A stretch of 64,000 nt of DNA from Saccharothrix luteola (GTDB lineage Bacteria > Actinomycetota > Actinomycetes > Mycobacteriales > Pseudonocardiaceae), in assembly GCF_020859565.1 (NCBI RefSeq), contig NZ_JAJHUO010000013.1:132663-196662 (forward strand), in the 5' to 3' direction. Shown here one piece after another: positions 50,952 through 60,750 of the stretch. The translations under genes were made by a program, and so were the position numbers. The notes beneath the pieces are model-generated. The model saw only the letters and a list, made by a program, of their open reading frames with translations, had not been told where the DNA came from and did no database searches. The first letter of the stretch is position 1. Every line of letters starts with the position of its first letter.

Positions 50952-52238
50952 ATGAAGCCGCACGACATGTCCGGCCACCTCACCGACGACGTGCTGGAGG
51001 TCCTGCTCAAACGGCTCGACCCGGCCGTGCTGGTGACCGACCGCGTGCCGCCCGTCGGACTGGCGCGGCGGGTGCTGTCGCTGGGCCCGCCCGTGCCGGG
51101 CGCGTTGACGTTGGACGACGTGCGCGGCGCGCGGGTGCCCGCGCCCCGGCGCAGGCACGACGACGCCCCGCTGGTCGTCACCCACACCTCGGGCACGACC
51201 GGTGTGCCCAAGCTCGCCGTGCACACCACCCGCACGATCATCCACCGGCTGGCCCGGTTCGAGGCGGTGCGCCGGCCCGTGATCGGCGTGCGCCGAGACG
51301 ACGTGGTCGCCAACGCCAGTTCCTACGCGCACGGCCGCACGTTCTGCTGGACGGCGAGCGTGTTCTGCCTCGCGCCGCGCAAGGTCGTGGTGCTCAGCGA
51401 CCCCGAGTCGGCCGCACCGGTGCTGGCCCGGCACCGACCGACGACGGTGGAGGCGCTGCCGTCGGCCTACGTGCGGTGGCAGCCGCCGGCGGCGCGGCCG
51501 GACAACCCGTTCCGCGAGGTGCGGCTGTTCGTCAGCACCTACGACGCCATGCACCCGCCGGCGATCCGGGCGATGCTGCACGCCTCCCGGCGCAGGCGTC
51601 CACTGTGGATGCAGGGCTGGGGCCAGACCGAGACGGGCCCGCTGACGTTCCGCTTCCTCACCCGCCGCGCCCTCGACCGGTCGCCGGACGCCCGCGACCT
51701 CGGACGTCCGGTGCCCGGCCGGACCCGGCTGCGCGTGGTGGACCCGGTGACGCTCACCCCCGTGCCGCGCGGGCACAGCGGCCTGGTGCCGGCCCGCACG
51801 GCGGCCCGGTGCGCCGGGTACGTCGGCGAGCAGGACCGGTGGCACGCCAAGAACATCGGGGCGTGGTGGAACACCGGCGACCTCGGCGTGCTGACCCGCG
51901 GCGGCGCGGTGCGGCTGCTGGACCGCGAGGTGGACGCCGTACCGGGACTGAGCTGCCTGCGGGTGGAGGACCTGGTCGAGGACCGGCTGCCCGAGGTGGT
52001 CGAGTGCGTGGTGCTCGGCACGCCGGGCAGGCCGCCGATCCCCGTGCTGGTGACGTCCGGCCCGCTGGACCCGGTGGCGTGGCGGAACGCGGTGGCCGAC
52101 CTGCCGCCGATGGCCGATCCGCACGTGCTGGCCTGGGACGACGTGCCGCGCACCGGCACCGGCAAGGTGCGAAGGCTCGACCTGCTCACCCGGCTGGCCG
52201 GCACCGCCGAGACCCACGGCAGCGGGCGGTGGACGTGA
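50952..52238 (+). CDS. Compact AMP-dependent synthetase/ligase
   Basis: A 428-residue adenylate-forming enzyme with the ATP loop THTSGTTGVPKL, the motif GWGQTETG, NTGDLG and a C-terminal GTGKVRR lysine. Only about 75 residues precede the ATP loop, about half the normal number, so the N-domain is shortened or atypical. The start is firm: AGGAGG nine bases before the ATG at 50952. It activates a carboxylate of unknown identity for transfer to CoA or a carrier. It is one of two apparently intact genes among relics. Confidence 0.83.
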   Translation: MKPHDMSGHLTDDVLEVLLKRLDPAVLVTDRVPPVGLARRVLSLGPPVPGALTLDDVRGARVPAPRRRHDDAPLVVTHTSGTTGVPKLAVHTTRTIIHRLARFEAVRRPVIGVRRDDVVANASSYAHGRTFCWTASVFCLAPRKVVVLSDPESAAPVLARHRPTTVEALPSAYVRWQPPAARPDNPFREVRLFVSTYDAMHPPAIRAMLHASRRRRPLWMQGWGQTETGPLTFRFLTRRALDRSPDARDLGRPVPGRTRLRVVDPVTLTPVPRGHSGLVPARTAARCAGYVGEQDRWHAKNIGAWWNTGDLGVLTRGGAVRLLDREVDAVPGLSCLRVEDLVEDRLPEVVECVVLGTPGRPPIPVLVTSGPLDPVAWRNAVADLPPMADPHVLAWDDVPRTGTGKVRRLDLLTRLAGTAETHGSGRWT

Positions 52239-52272
52239 CGACTTCCGCGTTCGACCACGGGCGGTGGTCGGC

Positions 52273-53664
52273 ATGACCTCGACGTTGACGGCGACGCCGT
52301 GGTCCGGGCCGGTCGACCTGCCGCTGGGCGGCGAGCTGGACGTGCAGGCGGCGTGCGGGATCATGCACGTGCACGGCAGGCGGTTCGGGCGGCCGACGGC
52401 GCTCGGCCTGGACTACGCCTCGATCCTGGCCGCCGAACTCGACGCGATCGGGGTGTCGGCGCTGGACGTGGCGCTGTTGCGCGGTGTCCCGCTGGAGGCG
52501 GTGTCCACGTCGGTCGCGCAGGCGGCGCTGCTGGCCGTGTCGCAGTACCTGGCGGCGGCCACCGCGGACGAGCCTGGCCCGGTGCCGGCGGGGGTCGGCG
52601 GGCCGCCGTTCCTGTCCTCCGACGGGGTGGCGTTCGAGGTCGAGGCGTCGGACGCCGAGGTGTGGCGGCGGTTCTGGGCCGCGTTGGACGCGGACCCCGG
52701 TGTGGTGGCGTCGGCGTGGCGGCCCTTCCAGCACCGGTTCGCCACGGCGACGTGCCCGTTGCCGCCGGAGCTGACCGGGCTGACCGCGCGGCTGCCGCTC
52801 GTGCGGCTGGAACGGGTCGCCGTGTCGACCGGGATGACGTTGGTGCGGGTCGCGCACCGGGCGGTCGACGACGTGCCGCCGTACGTCGTGCGGCCGTTGG
52901 GCCCGGGCGCGGGGCCGGTCGGGTCGCCGCGGCCGGGCGCGCTGCCGTTGACGGGGGTGGTGGTGCTGGAGTCGTGCCGCCGGGTGCAGGGGCCGATGGC
53001 CGGGCACCTGCTGTGGCAGCTGGGCGCGTCCGTGGTGCGGGTCGAACCGCCGGGCGGCGACCTGCTGCGAGGCGTGCCGCCGATGGCCGGTGCCGTGTCC
53101 GCCCGGTTCCACGCGCTGAACCGCGGTAAACGGGTCGTGACCGTGGACCTCGCGACCGTGGCCGGGCGGCGTGAGCTGCTGGAGCTGGCGTCCGGCGCGG
53201 ACGTGTTCCTGCACGACTGGGGGCCGGGGAAGGCCGCCGCGTGGTCGTTGCGGGCCCGTGACGTCGCCAGGGTGCGGCCCGGGATCGTGTACGCGCACGC
53301 GTCCGGCTGGGGTGACGCCCTGGGCCCGCGACCGCCGTTGGGCACGGACTTCGTGGTGCAGGCGCACGCCGGGGTGCCGCCGTCGTTGATGACGATCGTG
53401 GACGTGTTCGGCGGCGTGGTGTGTGCCCGCGGTGTCGTGGACGCCCTCGCGGTGCGGATCCGGTCGGGGACGGGGCAGTCGGTGGCGTCGTCGTTGCTGT
53501 CGGCGGCTTCGCGGCTGAACGCGCGGGCGACGCGGCGGTGCACGGCGCCGTTGAGCGTGCCGGTGTGCACGGACCTGGCTTCGCTGGCGCGGGATCAGCG
53601 GTTCGCGCGGGCGTTGGTGTCGGACGGGTGCGTGGTGCCGAGGTCGGCTTGGGAGTTCGGATGA
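52273..53664 (+). CDS. CaiB/BaiF-type (class III) CoA-transferase with extra N-terminal half-domain
   Basis: A 463-residue protein. The C-terminal two thirds carry class III CoA-transferase features: RRVQGPMAGHLLWQLGA, VRVEPPGGDLLRG, LNRGKRVVTVDL and the TDFVVQAHAG region with the usual catalytic Asp position. The first ~210 residues look like a second, degenerate copy of part of the fold (QAACGIMHVHGRRFGRPTALG). The gene starts 34 bases after the AMP ligase. Transfer or racemisation of an acyl-CoA is likely, with the substrate unknown. Confidence 0.8.
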   Translation: MTSTLTATPWSGPVDLPLGGELDVQAACGIMHVHGRRFGRPTALGLDYASILAAELDAIGVSALDVALLRGVPLEAVSTSVAQAALLAVSQYLAAATADEPGPVPAGVGGPPFLSSDGVAFEVEASDAEVWRRFWAALDADPGVVASAWRPFQHRFATATCPLPPELTGLTARLPLVRLERVAVSTGMTLVRVAHRAVDDVPPYVVRPLGPGAGPVGSPRPGALPLTGVVVLESCRRVQGPMAGHLLWQLGASVVRVEPPGGDLLRGVPPMAGAVSARFHALNRGKRVVTVDLATVAGRRELLELASGADVFLHDWGPGKAAAWSLRARDVARVRPGIVYAHASGWGDALGPRPPLGTDFVVQAHAGVPPSLMTIVDVFGGVVCARGVVDALAVRIRSGTGQSVASSLLSAASRLNARATRRCTAPLSVPVCTDLASLARDQRFARALVSDGCVVPRSAWEFG

Positions 53665-54755
53665 CGTGGACCTCGTCGACCGGGGTGGTGTTGCGGGATT
53701 TGATGCCCGCCGCGCTGCGCCGGTCCTGGGTGGGACTACGGGTGGTTGGACCGGGCGGTGAGGTGGCAGGCGAGGTTACTCCGTGGTTATGGCCCGTCCG
53801 ACATCATCGGTGTCGAGGTGCCGAACGGGAGAGGGGGTGGTGGCGGAACTGGCGGCGGTCGGCGGTGTGGCGGTGCACCTGCCCGACGGCGGTCCGCCGG
53901 TGGCGATCGACCCGGAGGCTCCGCCGCAGATCCTGGTGTCGTCGGGCACGGAGTCCGCGCCGAAGCTGGTCGCCTACTCGCACAACCGCGTTCGGAGGTG
54001 GTCGGGGCAACCATGTGCGGGCGGTGCACGGTGCCACGGCGGTGCCGCGCGACTTGGTGCTGGTGCCGTTGGCGTCGGCGTTCGGGTCGTTCGGCGCGGC
54101 GATCACGCTGTGCGGGTGGGGCGGGACGGTGCTGCTGATGCGGCGGAGCACCGGCCGACGCACGTGTTCGGTGCGCCCACGATGCTGCGGCGGATGGCGG
54201 GGCTGCGTCCACTGTGGACACCTCGTGGTGGACGGCGATATCTGCGCGCTGGGGCCGATGACGCCGCTGTGCTACGTCGACGCACCCGAGCTGGACCGGC
54301 GGCACCGCCTGCCGGGCGGTTGGGTCCGGACCGGCGACGAGGGCTTCTTCGACGCCGACGGCACGCTGCACGTGGTGCGCCGGCTGAAGCGGGTGATGAT
54401 CCGCGGCGGGTACACCATCAGTCCGGCCGAGGTGGAACGTGCGCTGGACGGGCACCCCGAGGTGGCGTGCGTGCCCGTGCCGGACCCCGACCTGGGTGAG
54501 CGGCTGTGCGTGTGCGTGGCCGCGCGCCCCGGCCGACCCGCGCCGTCGCTCGGGCAGCTGACCGCGTTCCTGCTCGAACGCGGCCTCAGCCGCCGCAAGC
54601 TACCCGAACGCGTGGTGGTGCTGCCGGAACTGCCGCTGGGCCGGACGGGGGAAGGTCTGCCTGGCCACGGTCACCCGGCTGGCCGTCGAAGGACTGGGTG
54701 TCGAACGGCAGCGTGTCGGCCGGCAGGGGTCGACGCGCTGGGCCTTCAGGGTTGA
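53661..54755 (+). pseudogene. Decayed acyl/aryl-AMP ligase
   Basis: Pieces of an adenylate-forming ligase lie in correct order but in changing frames: VLRDLMPAALRRSW, GYGPSDIIGVEVPNG, then QILVSSGTESAPKLVAYSHN (the ATP loop), LASAFGSFGAAITLCGWGG, HVFGAPTMLRRMAGL, and a long clean C-terminal part GWVRTGDEGFFDADG to RMKR-like VMIRGGYTISPAEVE. A final frameshift hits the catalytic lysine region (GRTG, then KVCLATV). The ATG overlaps the CoA-transferase stop, so it was once the next gene of the operon. Confidence 0.85.
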
Positions 54756-54787
54756 CGTGGCCTGGGGTCGGCTGGCACGCGGTAGGG

Positions 54788-55218
54788 ATGGTGGATTCTC
54801 TGGAGAGGCGGTGGTGGGACTCGATCCGTTCGCCGGCCGGGTTTCGCGGCGTTGGGGGAGTTGGCCAGGGCCGTGGACGACGTGGACCTGCCGGTCGGGT
54901 TCGTCGAACTGCTGCGGTTGCGGTGCTCGCAGCTCAACGGGCGCACCTACTGCATCCGGTTGCACGGCGACGCGGCCGTGGCGGTGGGGAGACGCGTGAC
55001 GTCTCCTCCTGGCGGACCGACCGGCGTTCACGGAGCCGGAACGGGCTGTGGGGGCGTTGGCCGGGGTGGTGACCCTGGTGCACGACGGGCGCGTGCCGGA
55101 CAGCGTCCTCGACGCGGCGATCCACGCGGTGGGGGAGGTGCGGACGCAGCAGGTCGTGTGGGCGGTGACCGTGGTCAACGCCTACGACCGGCTGGCGATC
55201 AGCCCGCGGCTCACGTGA
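54788..55218 (+). pseudogene. Frameshifted AhpD/carboxymuconolactone decarboxylase-like gene
   Basis: The order GLDPFA, SPAGFR, ALGELARAVDDVDLPVGFVELLRL, CSQLNGRTYCIRLHGD, FTEPERAVGALAGVVTLVHDG and VVWAVTVVNAYDRLAIS is that of an AhpD-like protein, but at least three frameshifts separate the pieces. The active-site motif normally reads C-x-x-C; here the first Cys is replaced by Arg (GRTYC). The gene is therefore inactive twice over. Confidence 0.8.
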
Positions 55219-55240
55219 GGGTGGCCGGCCCGCCAGGCCA

Positions 55241-57115
55241 TCAGCCCGTCAGCCCGACCACCGCGGCGGGCGTGCCGCCGAACGTCGTGCGGGTGACCAC
55301 GATCGCGCCGGGCACGGAGACGAGCCGGACGTCGCGGCGGCCACGCGAGCCGGAGCCGTCGAGCCGGACCGGGGTGGCCGTGGGCGGCGAGCCGTCCAGC
55401 GGCTGCGTCACCACGGTCAGCTCGCGGCCGTTGTCCTCGCACGCGCGCAGGTAGGTGGTGCGCGTGGTGAGGTCGACCGTGCGCCGGGGGCAGGCCTCGA
55501 TCGACAGCGGCGTGGTCGCGCCGGTGGTCGGGTCGAGCGCGAGGAGGCCGGTGACCTGGCCGGCTTCCGCCCGCTCCACCAACGGTGCGAGGCCGACGTC
55601 GGCGCGCACGGTCCACGGTTCTTCCGGCCGGGTCAGCACCCGTCCGGTCTCGGTGTCCAGCAGCCCGTTCGGCACCGCGTCCGGCGTGGCCGCCGCGCCG
55701 AAGGTCTGGAAGAGGACGACGGCACCGTCCGGCGTGGCGCGCAGCCGGACGTCCTGCCGCTCGCCGTTCGCCTCACCGCGCCGGACCTCGTGCCGCCACC
55801 GCTCCCGACCGGTCACCTCGTCGAGGGCGGTGACACCCAACGTGTCCGCGCACTCCACGGGCACCAGGACGGTCGTGCGGCCCCAGGCCACCTGACCGAA
55901 CCACGACGAGCAACCGGCGGGCGGCGACCAGTGCCACCGCGCCCCGCCGTCGCCGATGTCGTAGCCGGTGATGACCTCGTGGTCGCGCACCGTCAGCATC
56001 CGCGTGCCGGGCATCAACTGGTCGGTCTCCACGAGCACGGACCGGACCACCATCTCGAACCGGGGCGTGCCGGTGTCCGCGTCCAGCACCACCACCGACT
56101 GCGCCCTGGTGTCGTGCACCGACCGGAAGGACACCACGACGGTCCGCCGGTCCATCGACGCCACCAGCGAGCCGACCGGCGCGCCTGGCCGCGCGTACCG
56201 CCAGTCGACCCGTCCGTCGCTCCCGTTCAACGCCACCACAGCCCCGTCCCGGGTGGCCACGGCGACCCCGTGCAGGACCGGCACGACCTCCACCACGTCG
56301 GTGGGCGGCTGCCAAGCCCACTGCCGCGCACCGGGCCGCTCCACCAAAGGCTCCGGCGGGAAGTTGCGAGCATCCCGCGTCTCGGACCGGACGATCACCG
56401 CCTGAGCCCCGGCCGGCGCCAAGAATGCCGCGACCACAACCAACACCGCCGCGAGAACGCCAACGGGCCGCACCCGCCACCCACCGGACCGGGCCCGCCT
56501 CGTCGACCAACCACCGGCCGCCTGCCCACCGGACCGCACCTGACCCGTCGACGAACCACCGACCACCGCCTGCCCACCGGATCGGGCCTGCCGCGTCACC
56601 TCATCGCCGGACGCCTCCGCACCCCCGGCCGAGTGCGCCTGCGGTTCGGGCTCGCCTCCGGCCGCCGCCCCAGGTGGGTCCTCTGCCGCAACCCCGACCG
56701 GCGCTTGCTGTTCCGCCGAACTCCGGATCGACGGGTCAGGACCTTTCCCCGAGCCGGCCGCCGCCGGTCGTTCCACCGAGCCACCGACCGCCTGCGAGCG
56801 CCGTCCCGCCAACCCGACCGCGCCGACCGCCACCGCGAGCGAACCCACCGCCAGCACCGGCAAGTCGTCGCCGGTCAAGCCGATCAGCAGGTCCGCCACC
56901 AGGAGCCACCACACCACGCCGGCCACCCCGACACCCGCCACCGCCGCGAACACCCGGGCCGGGCGTCCGCCGCCCACCGCCAGCGCGGCCACGAGCACGA
57001 CACCCACCGCCAACCCGATCACCGTCACGTCCGCCTCCGGCCGGGGCACCCCACCCGACCGGAACGGCGCCCACGCGGCGCACAACGCACCCGCGACCGT
57101 CATGTAGCGCAGCAT
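55241..57115 (-). CDS. Membrane-anchored PQQ-like beta-propeller protein
   Basis: A 624-residue protein. Three or four hydrophobic segments occupy the first ~110 residues, followed by a low-complexity Gly/Ser/Arg/Ala linker (~110-215), another membrane segment (GVLAAVLVVVAAFLAPAG) and a C-terminal extracytoplasmic beta-propeller with repeated strands such as GAVVALNGSDGRVDWRYA and ALDEVTGRERWRHEV. No catalytic residues are evident; it may be a scaffold or sensor. The ATG at 57115 follows GGAGG. Confidence 0.85.
   Translation of the reverse strand: MLRYMTVAGALCAAWAPFRSGGVPRPEADVTVIGLAVGVVLVAALAVGGGRPARVFAAVAGVGVAGVVWWLLVADLLIGLTGDDLPVLAVGSLAVAVGAVGLAGRRSQAVGGSVERPAAAGSGKGPDPSIRSSAEQQAPVGVAAEDPPGAAAGGEPEPQAHSAGGAEASGDEVTRQARSGGQAVVGGSSTGQVRSGGQAAGGWSTRRARSGGWRVRPVGVLAAVLVVVAAFLAPAGAQAVIVRSETRDARNFPPEPLVERPGARQWAWQPPTDVVEVVPVLHGVAVATRDGAVVALNGSDGRVDWRYARPGAPVGSLVASMDRRTVVVSFRSVHDTRAQSVVVLDADTGTPRFEMVVRSVLVETDQLMPGTRMLTVRDHEVITGYDIGDGGARWHWSPPAGCSSWFGQVAWGRTTVLVPVECADTLGVTALDEVTGRERWRHEVRRGEANGERQDVRLRATPDGAVVLFQTFGAAATPDAVPNGLLDTETGRVLTRPEEPWTVRADVGLAPLVERAEAGQVTGLLALDPTTGATTPLSIEACPRRTVDLTTRTTYLRACEDNGRELTVVTQPLDGSPPTATPVRLDGSGSRGRRDVRLVSVPGAIVVTRTTFGGTPAAVVGLTG
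56481..56600. repeat. Imperfect 45-48-bp tandem repeats in the propeller-protein linker
   Basis: Units beginning CCACCGG start at 56481, 56526 and 56574. In the protein they encode repeats of the type RSGG-Q-A with variable residues, all in frame, so unit length varies by whole codons. They are likely to expand and contract by slippage. Confidence 0.65.
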
Positions 57116-57331
57116 CTCGGCACCTCCCCGCGTGGGACGGCGAGCACGGGGCATCCGTTCCACCCGGTCCGCGTGCCGATCGCCTCGAGCGAGGTGAAAT
57201 CTCGGTGACGGGCCGGTGTCCTCCCGGACGCGTCGGCCGGCGGCACGGCCGTGGACCCCCGAGGCGCGGCAGGCCGTCGAGGAAACCGCAGGTGGGCCGC
57301 CCGCCACCGGCCATGGGGCAGAATCTGCCCG

Positions 57332-58555
57332 GTGAGCACCAACTGGGCAGGCAACTTCACCTTCTCCGCCGCGCGCACCGCGCACCCCACGTCCGTCGAG
57401 GAACTCCAGGACGTGGTCAGGACCGCCGGGGCGGCACGCGTGGTCGGCGCGGGGCACTCGTTCAGCACGATCGCCGACACCGACGGCACGCTGATCAGCC
57501 TCGACCGGATGCCCGAGGTGTTCGAGGTCCGCGCCACGTCGGTGCGGGTGGCCGCCGGCACGCGGTTGGCGCGGCTCGCCGAACGGCTGCACGCCGCCGG
57601 CCTCGCGCTGCCCGCCATGCCGTCGTTGCCGCACATCACGATCATCGGCGCGTGCGCCACCGCCACCCACGGCTCCGGCAACGACATCCCGTCGCTCGCG
57701 AGCCTGGTCCGCTCGCTCGACCTCGTCGCGGCCGACGGCACCATCCGCACCCTGACCAGGGGAGACGCCGGTTTCGACGGCGCCGTGGTGGCGTTCGGCT
57801 CGCTCGGCGTGGTGGTGGCCGTCGAGCTGGACGTCGTGCCGACCTTCGACGTGGAGCAGCGGGTCTACCAGGACATGCCGTTCGACGCCCTGGTCGAGAA
57901 CGTGGACGCCGTGTTCGGCAGCGCCTACAGCGTCAGCGCCTTCACCACCTGGCAGGGTGTGGCCCACGTGTTCGCCAAGCACCGCACGACCGACACCAGG
58001 CACGACCTGACCTGGACGGGCGCGACGCCCGCCACCGCGCCGGTGCACCCGGTGCCCGGCCAGCCCGCCCTGCACTGCACGACCCAGCTCGGCGTGCCGG
58101 GCCCCTGGCACGAACGGCTGCCGCACTTCCGCGCCGACTTCACCCCGAGCGTCGGCCGCGAGCTGCAGTCGGAGTACTTCGTGGCCCGCGAGCACGCGGC
58201 CGACGCGCTGCGGGCGCTCAACGACCTGTCCGCCGAGATCGCGCCCGTGCTGCTGACCTCCGAGGTCCGCACGATCGCCGCCGACACCCAGTGGCTCAGC
58301 CCGGTGCACGGCCGGCCGAGCGTGGCGTTCCACTTCACCTGGCACCCGGACGACGCGGCCGTGCGCGCCGTGCTCCGCAAGGTCGAGGCGGCGCTGAGCC
58401 CGTGGCGACCCCGCCCGCACTGGGGCAAGTTGTTCGAGCTGGCCGACCCCGGCGAGCGTTACCCGGAGTGGGCGCGCTTCGCCGCTCTGCGCGACGAGCT
58501 CGACCCCACCCGCACCTTCCGCAACCCCTTGATCGACGGCTGGTTCACCGCCTGA
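57332..58555 (+). CDS. FAD-linked alditol/aldonolactone oxidase-like enzyme
   Basis: A 407-residue oxidase of the VAO/GlcD fold with an ALO-type C-terminal domain. The FAD-domain motif VVGAGHSFST with the flavin-linking histidine position, ATATHGSG, and the C-terminal HWGKLFELA and WARFAALRDELDP resemble Streptomyces alditol oxidase. It would oxidise a sugar alcohol and reduce oxygen to peroxide. The GTG at 57332 (VSTNWAGN) is the natural start. Confidence 0.9.
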   Translation: MSTNWAGNFTFSAARTAHPTSVEELQDVVRTAGAARVVGAGHSFSTIADTDGTLISLDRMPEVFEVRATSVRVAAGTRLARLAERLHAAGLALPAMPSLPHITIIGACATATHGSGNDIPSLASLVRSLDLVAADGTIRTLTRGDAGFDGAVVAFGSLGVVVAVELDVVPTFDVEQRVYQDMPFDALVENVDAVFGSAYSVSAFTTWQGVAHVFAKHRTTDTRHDLTWTGATPATAPVHPVPGQPALHCTTQLGVPGPWHERLPHFRADFTPSVGRELQSEYFVAREHAADALRALNDLSAEIAPVLLTSEVRTIAADTQWLSPVHGRPSVAFHFTWHPDDAAVRAVLRKVEAALSPWRPRPHWGKLFELADPGERYPEWARFAALRDELDPTRTFRNPLIDGWFTA

Positions 58556-58562
58556 GCGCCGC

Positions 58563-60365
58563 TCACAACCGCGCGAATCGCCGCAGCCCCTCCAGATCGG
58601 GCACGACCACGTCGCGCCGCAGGTGGCTGACCACCACACCGGCCTTGCGCAGGTCGGCGAACGCCTTCTCGGCCGTGCGCGGCTTCATCCCGGCGATGGA
58701 GGCCAACTCCACCTTGGTCAACGGGATGCCGAGCACCCACCCGCCGACCTCCTGGCGGCCGTGCGCGCCGACCAGCTCGGCCAGCACACGGGCCACCCGC
58801 TCGGCGGCGGTGTGCGACAGGAAGTCGCGCCGCCGCCGGTTGGCCCACCGCAGCTGGTCGTCGATGACGCCGATCAGCTCGACGAACCCGTCGTTGCGGC
58901 GGTGCAGGAACCCGTGCAGCTCGGCGCTCGTGATCAGCTTCGCCGACACGTCACCGCACGTCACGACGGTCGCCGACCGCGGCTTGTGGTCCAGTGCGGC
59001 CAGCTCGCCCACCAGGTCGCCCGCGACCCGCACGGTGAGCACCGCGGTGTCCCCGCTCGCGTCGTTGACCAGCACCTTCACCACGCCTTCGAGCAGCAGG
59101 AACACGTGCGTGTCGGTGGCGTCCTGGACGATGAGCTCCCGGTCGGCGGCGTAGCGGACCGTGGTGCCGAGCGACATCAGCTCCTGGCGGCTGCTCTCCC
59201 GCAGCCGCGCCAGCAACGTGCCCGGCGGCCACTCCGGCATCGCCACGTGCTGCCGCGCCGCGGGCGTGCTCGGCTTCGCCGTGGCCAGCGATCGGCCCGC
59301 GTCCGCGAACGACGCGTAACCCCGCTCGAACGACGGATCGGGCCCCACCCCGGACAGCAACGCCTCGCACGCCCGCCGCTGCTCGTCCAGCGCCCGCACG
59401 GCCGGGTGGTCCGCGCCCAGCGCCGACACCGCCCGCATCGACGCGTCGCGCACCACGTCCAGCAGCCGTTGCGCCTGGCCGCGGGTGCCGTCGAGGTGGG
59501 CGAGCTCCAGCTCGGCCGACGCCAGGTTCGACGTAGCGATCACCGCGTGCGGGTGGTCGGCGCCGAGCCGGGTGGCGGTGCGGTCCGCGGCCGAACGCAG
59601 GCTGGGCAGGGCGAGCCGGGCCCGTTCGGCGGACCGGCGCACCCTGGCCAGCTCGAACTCCGCCGACGCCAGGTTCGCCTGCGCGACCAACGCCCGCGGG
59701 TGGTGCGCGCCCAGCGCGTTCAGCGCCCGGTCGGTGGCGTCACGCAGGTCCGTCAGCGACTCGGCGACCTCCTCGGCGTCACCGTGGTCGCGGGCGATCC
59801 GGAACCGCGCGCACATCAGGTTCAGCCGCAGCACGCACGTCTGCGGGTGGTTCGACCCGAGCACCGCCGCGTTGCGCTGTAACGCCAGCTCCAGCGCGCC
59901 CGTCTCGCTCGGTTTCGCCATTTCCACGGCCACCGCCACCGACCCGACCGCGACCGGGTCGGCCACCGGCAGCGGGTCGAGGAAGTCGCCGACCACCTGG
60001 CGCAACGGCGCGCCGCGGCCGAACGCCGTGGTCGGGGGCCTGCGGCGCACCTGGCGCGGCGCCGTCGTCCCCGGATCCCGCCGACCCCTGGCCACGGACG
60101 CCAACGCCTGCAGGTCGCGCACCCGTGACGCCTCCGGCCCGGTCGGGTCGACCAGCGCCAGCATGGCGATCAACAACGCGTCCGCGGCGTCGGCGGAGCC
60201 GATCCGGGTCAGCGCGGCGGCGCAGCGCAGCAGGCGGTCCACGTCGCGGCGCGCGCTGAGCGCGTCCAGCGACCGCGCGAGGTCCACCGCGAGGCGGCGG
60301 GCCGCCTGCCGGTCCGGCGCGGACCGGGCCAGTACTGCTTCGAGTTCGACCATTCGGCTGTTCAT
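58563..60365 (-). CDS. TPR-repeat protein fused to a CRP/FNR-type regulator
   Basis: A 600-residue protein in two parts. Residues ~1-350 are helical repeats with a recurring LGxxHPxAL pattern about every 50 residues (SNHPQT, AHHPRAL, ADHPHAV, ADHPAV), like the TPRs of NB-ARC regulators. Residues ~375-500 form a cyclic-nucleotide-binding fold (ADRELIVQDATDTHVFLLLEG; AGDLVGELAALDHKPRSATV). The C-terminus is a CRP-type winged helix (LTKVELASIAGMKPRTAEKAFADL). It may bind a partner protein through the TPRs and DNA through the CRP part. ATG 60365 is used; ATG 60353 is an alternative. It is divergent from the SARP regulator. Confidence 0.88.
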   Translation of the reverse strand: MNSRMVELEAVLARSAPDRQAARRLAVDLARSLDALSARRDVDRLLRCAAALTRIGSADAADALLIAMLALVDPTGPEASRVRDLQALASVARGRRDPGTTAPRQVRRRPPTTAFGRGAPLRQVVGDFLDPLPVADPVAVGSVAVAVEMAKPSETGALELALQRNAAVLGSNHPQTCVLRLNLMCARFRIARDHGDAEEVAESLTDLRDATDRALNALGAHHPRALVAQANLASAEFELARVRRSAERARLALPSLRSAADRTATRLGADHPHAVIATSNLASAELELAHLDGTRGQAQRLLDVVRDASMRAVSALGADHPAVRALDEQRRACEALLSGVGPDPSFERGYASFADAGRSLATAKPSTPAARQHVAMPEWPPGTLLARLRESSRQELMSLGTTVRYAADRELIVQDATDTHVFLLLEGVVKVLVNDASGDTAVLTVRVAGDLVGELAALDHKPRSATVVTCGDVSAKLITSAELHGFLHRRNDGFVELIGVIDDQLRWANRRRRDFLSHTAAERVARVLAELVGAHGRQEVGGWVLGIPLTKVELASIAGMKPRTAEKAFADLRKAGVVVSHLRRDVVVPDLEGLRRFARL

Positions 60366-60750
60366 CCGGCACCCCAGGTGGTTGCTCGGTCCGCGACGGC
60401 GCGGTTCCTGCGTTCGGACGCCGTGTTCCGGCGTTCGGGCGCGGGGACTCGTGCCGCCGGAGTGGAATCCTCGTCCATAGCGGCGATATCGGTTGCTCCG
60501 GGCATTCGTTAGCGCATCCCTGACATTGTTACGGTACGAATGGTCGGATGTCCGAGTGTTATCCGCACTATTGCGGAGAACCGTGCAAGTTTTTTGTCGT
60601 AGTGAACCCCCTGTGACCGGTCTTGGCGAGATCGACCTTCCGCACGGGAGCACTCCTCGGATTTCCGGCCGTGCCGACACGCGACCAGCGCCGGTGGAAC
60701 GGCCGGTGGGGCGCGCCGCCGTCCACCGGCCGCCGTGGCACAGTGATCGC
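60366..60750. other. Divergent intergenic region between two regulators
   Basis: About 385 bases with an AT-rich middle (around 60470-60610, including TTTTTTG), which likely hold both promoters. I see no clear CRP palindrome and no SARP direct repeats by eye. Confidence 0.5.
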
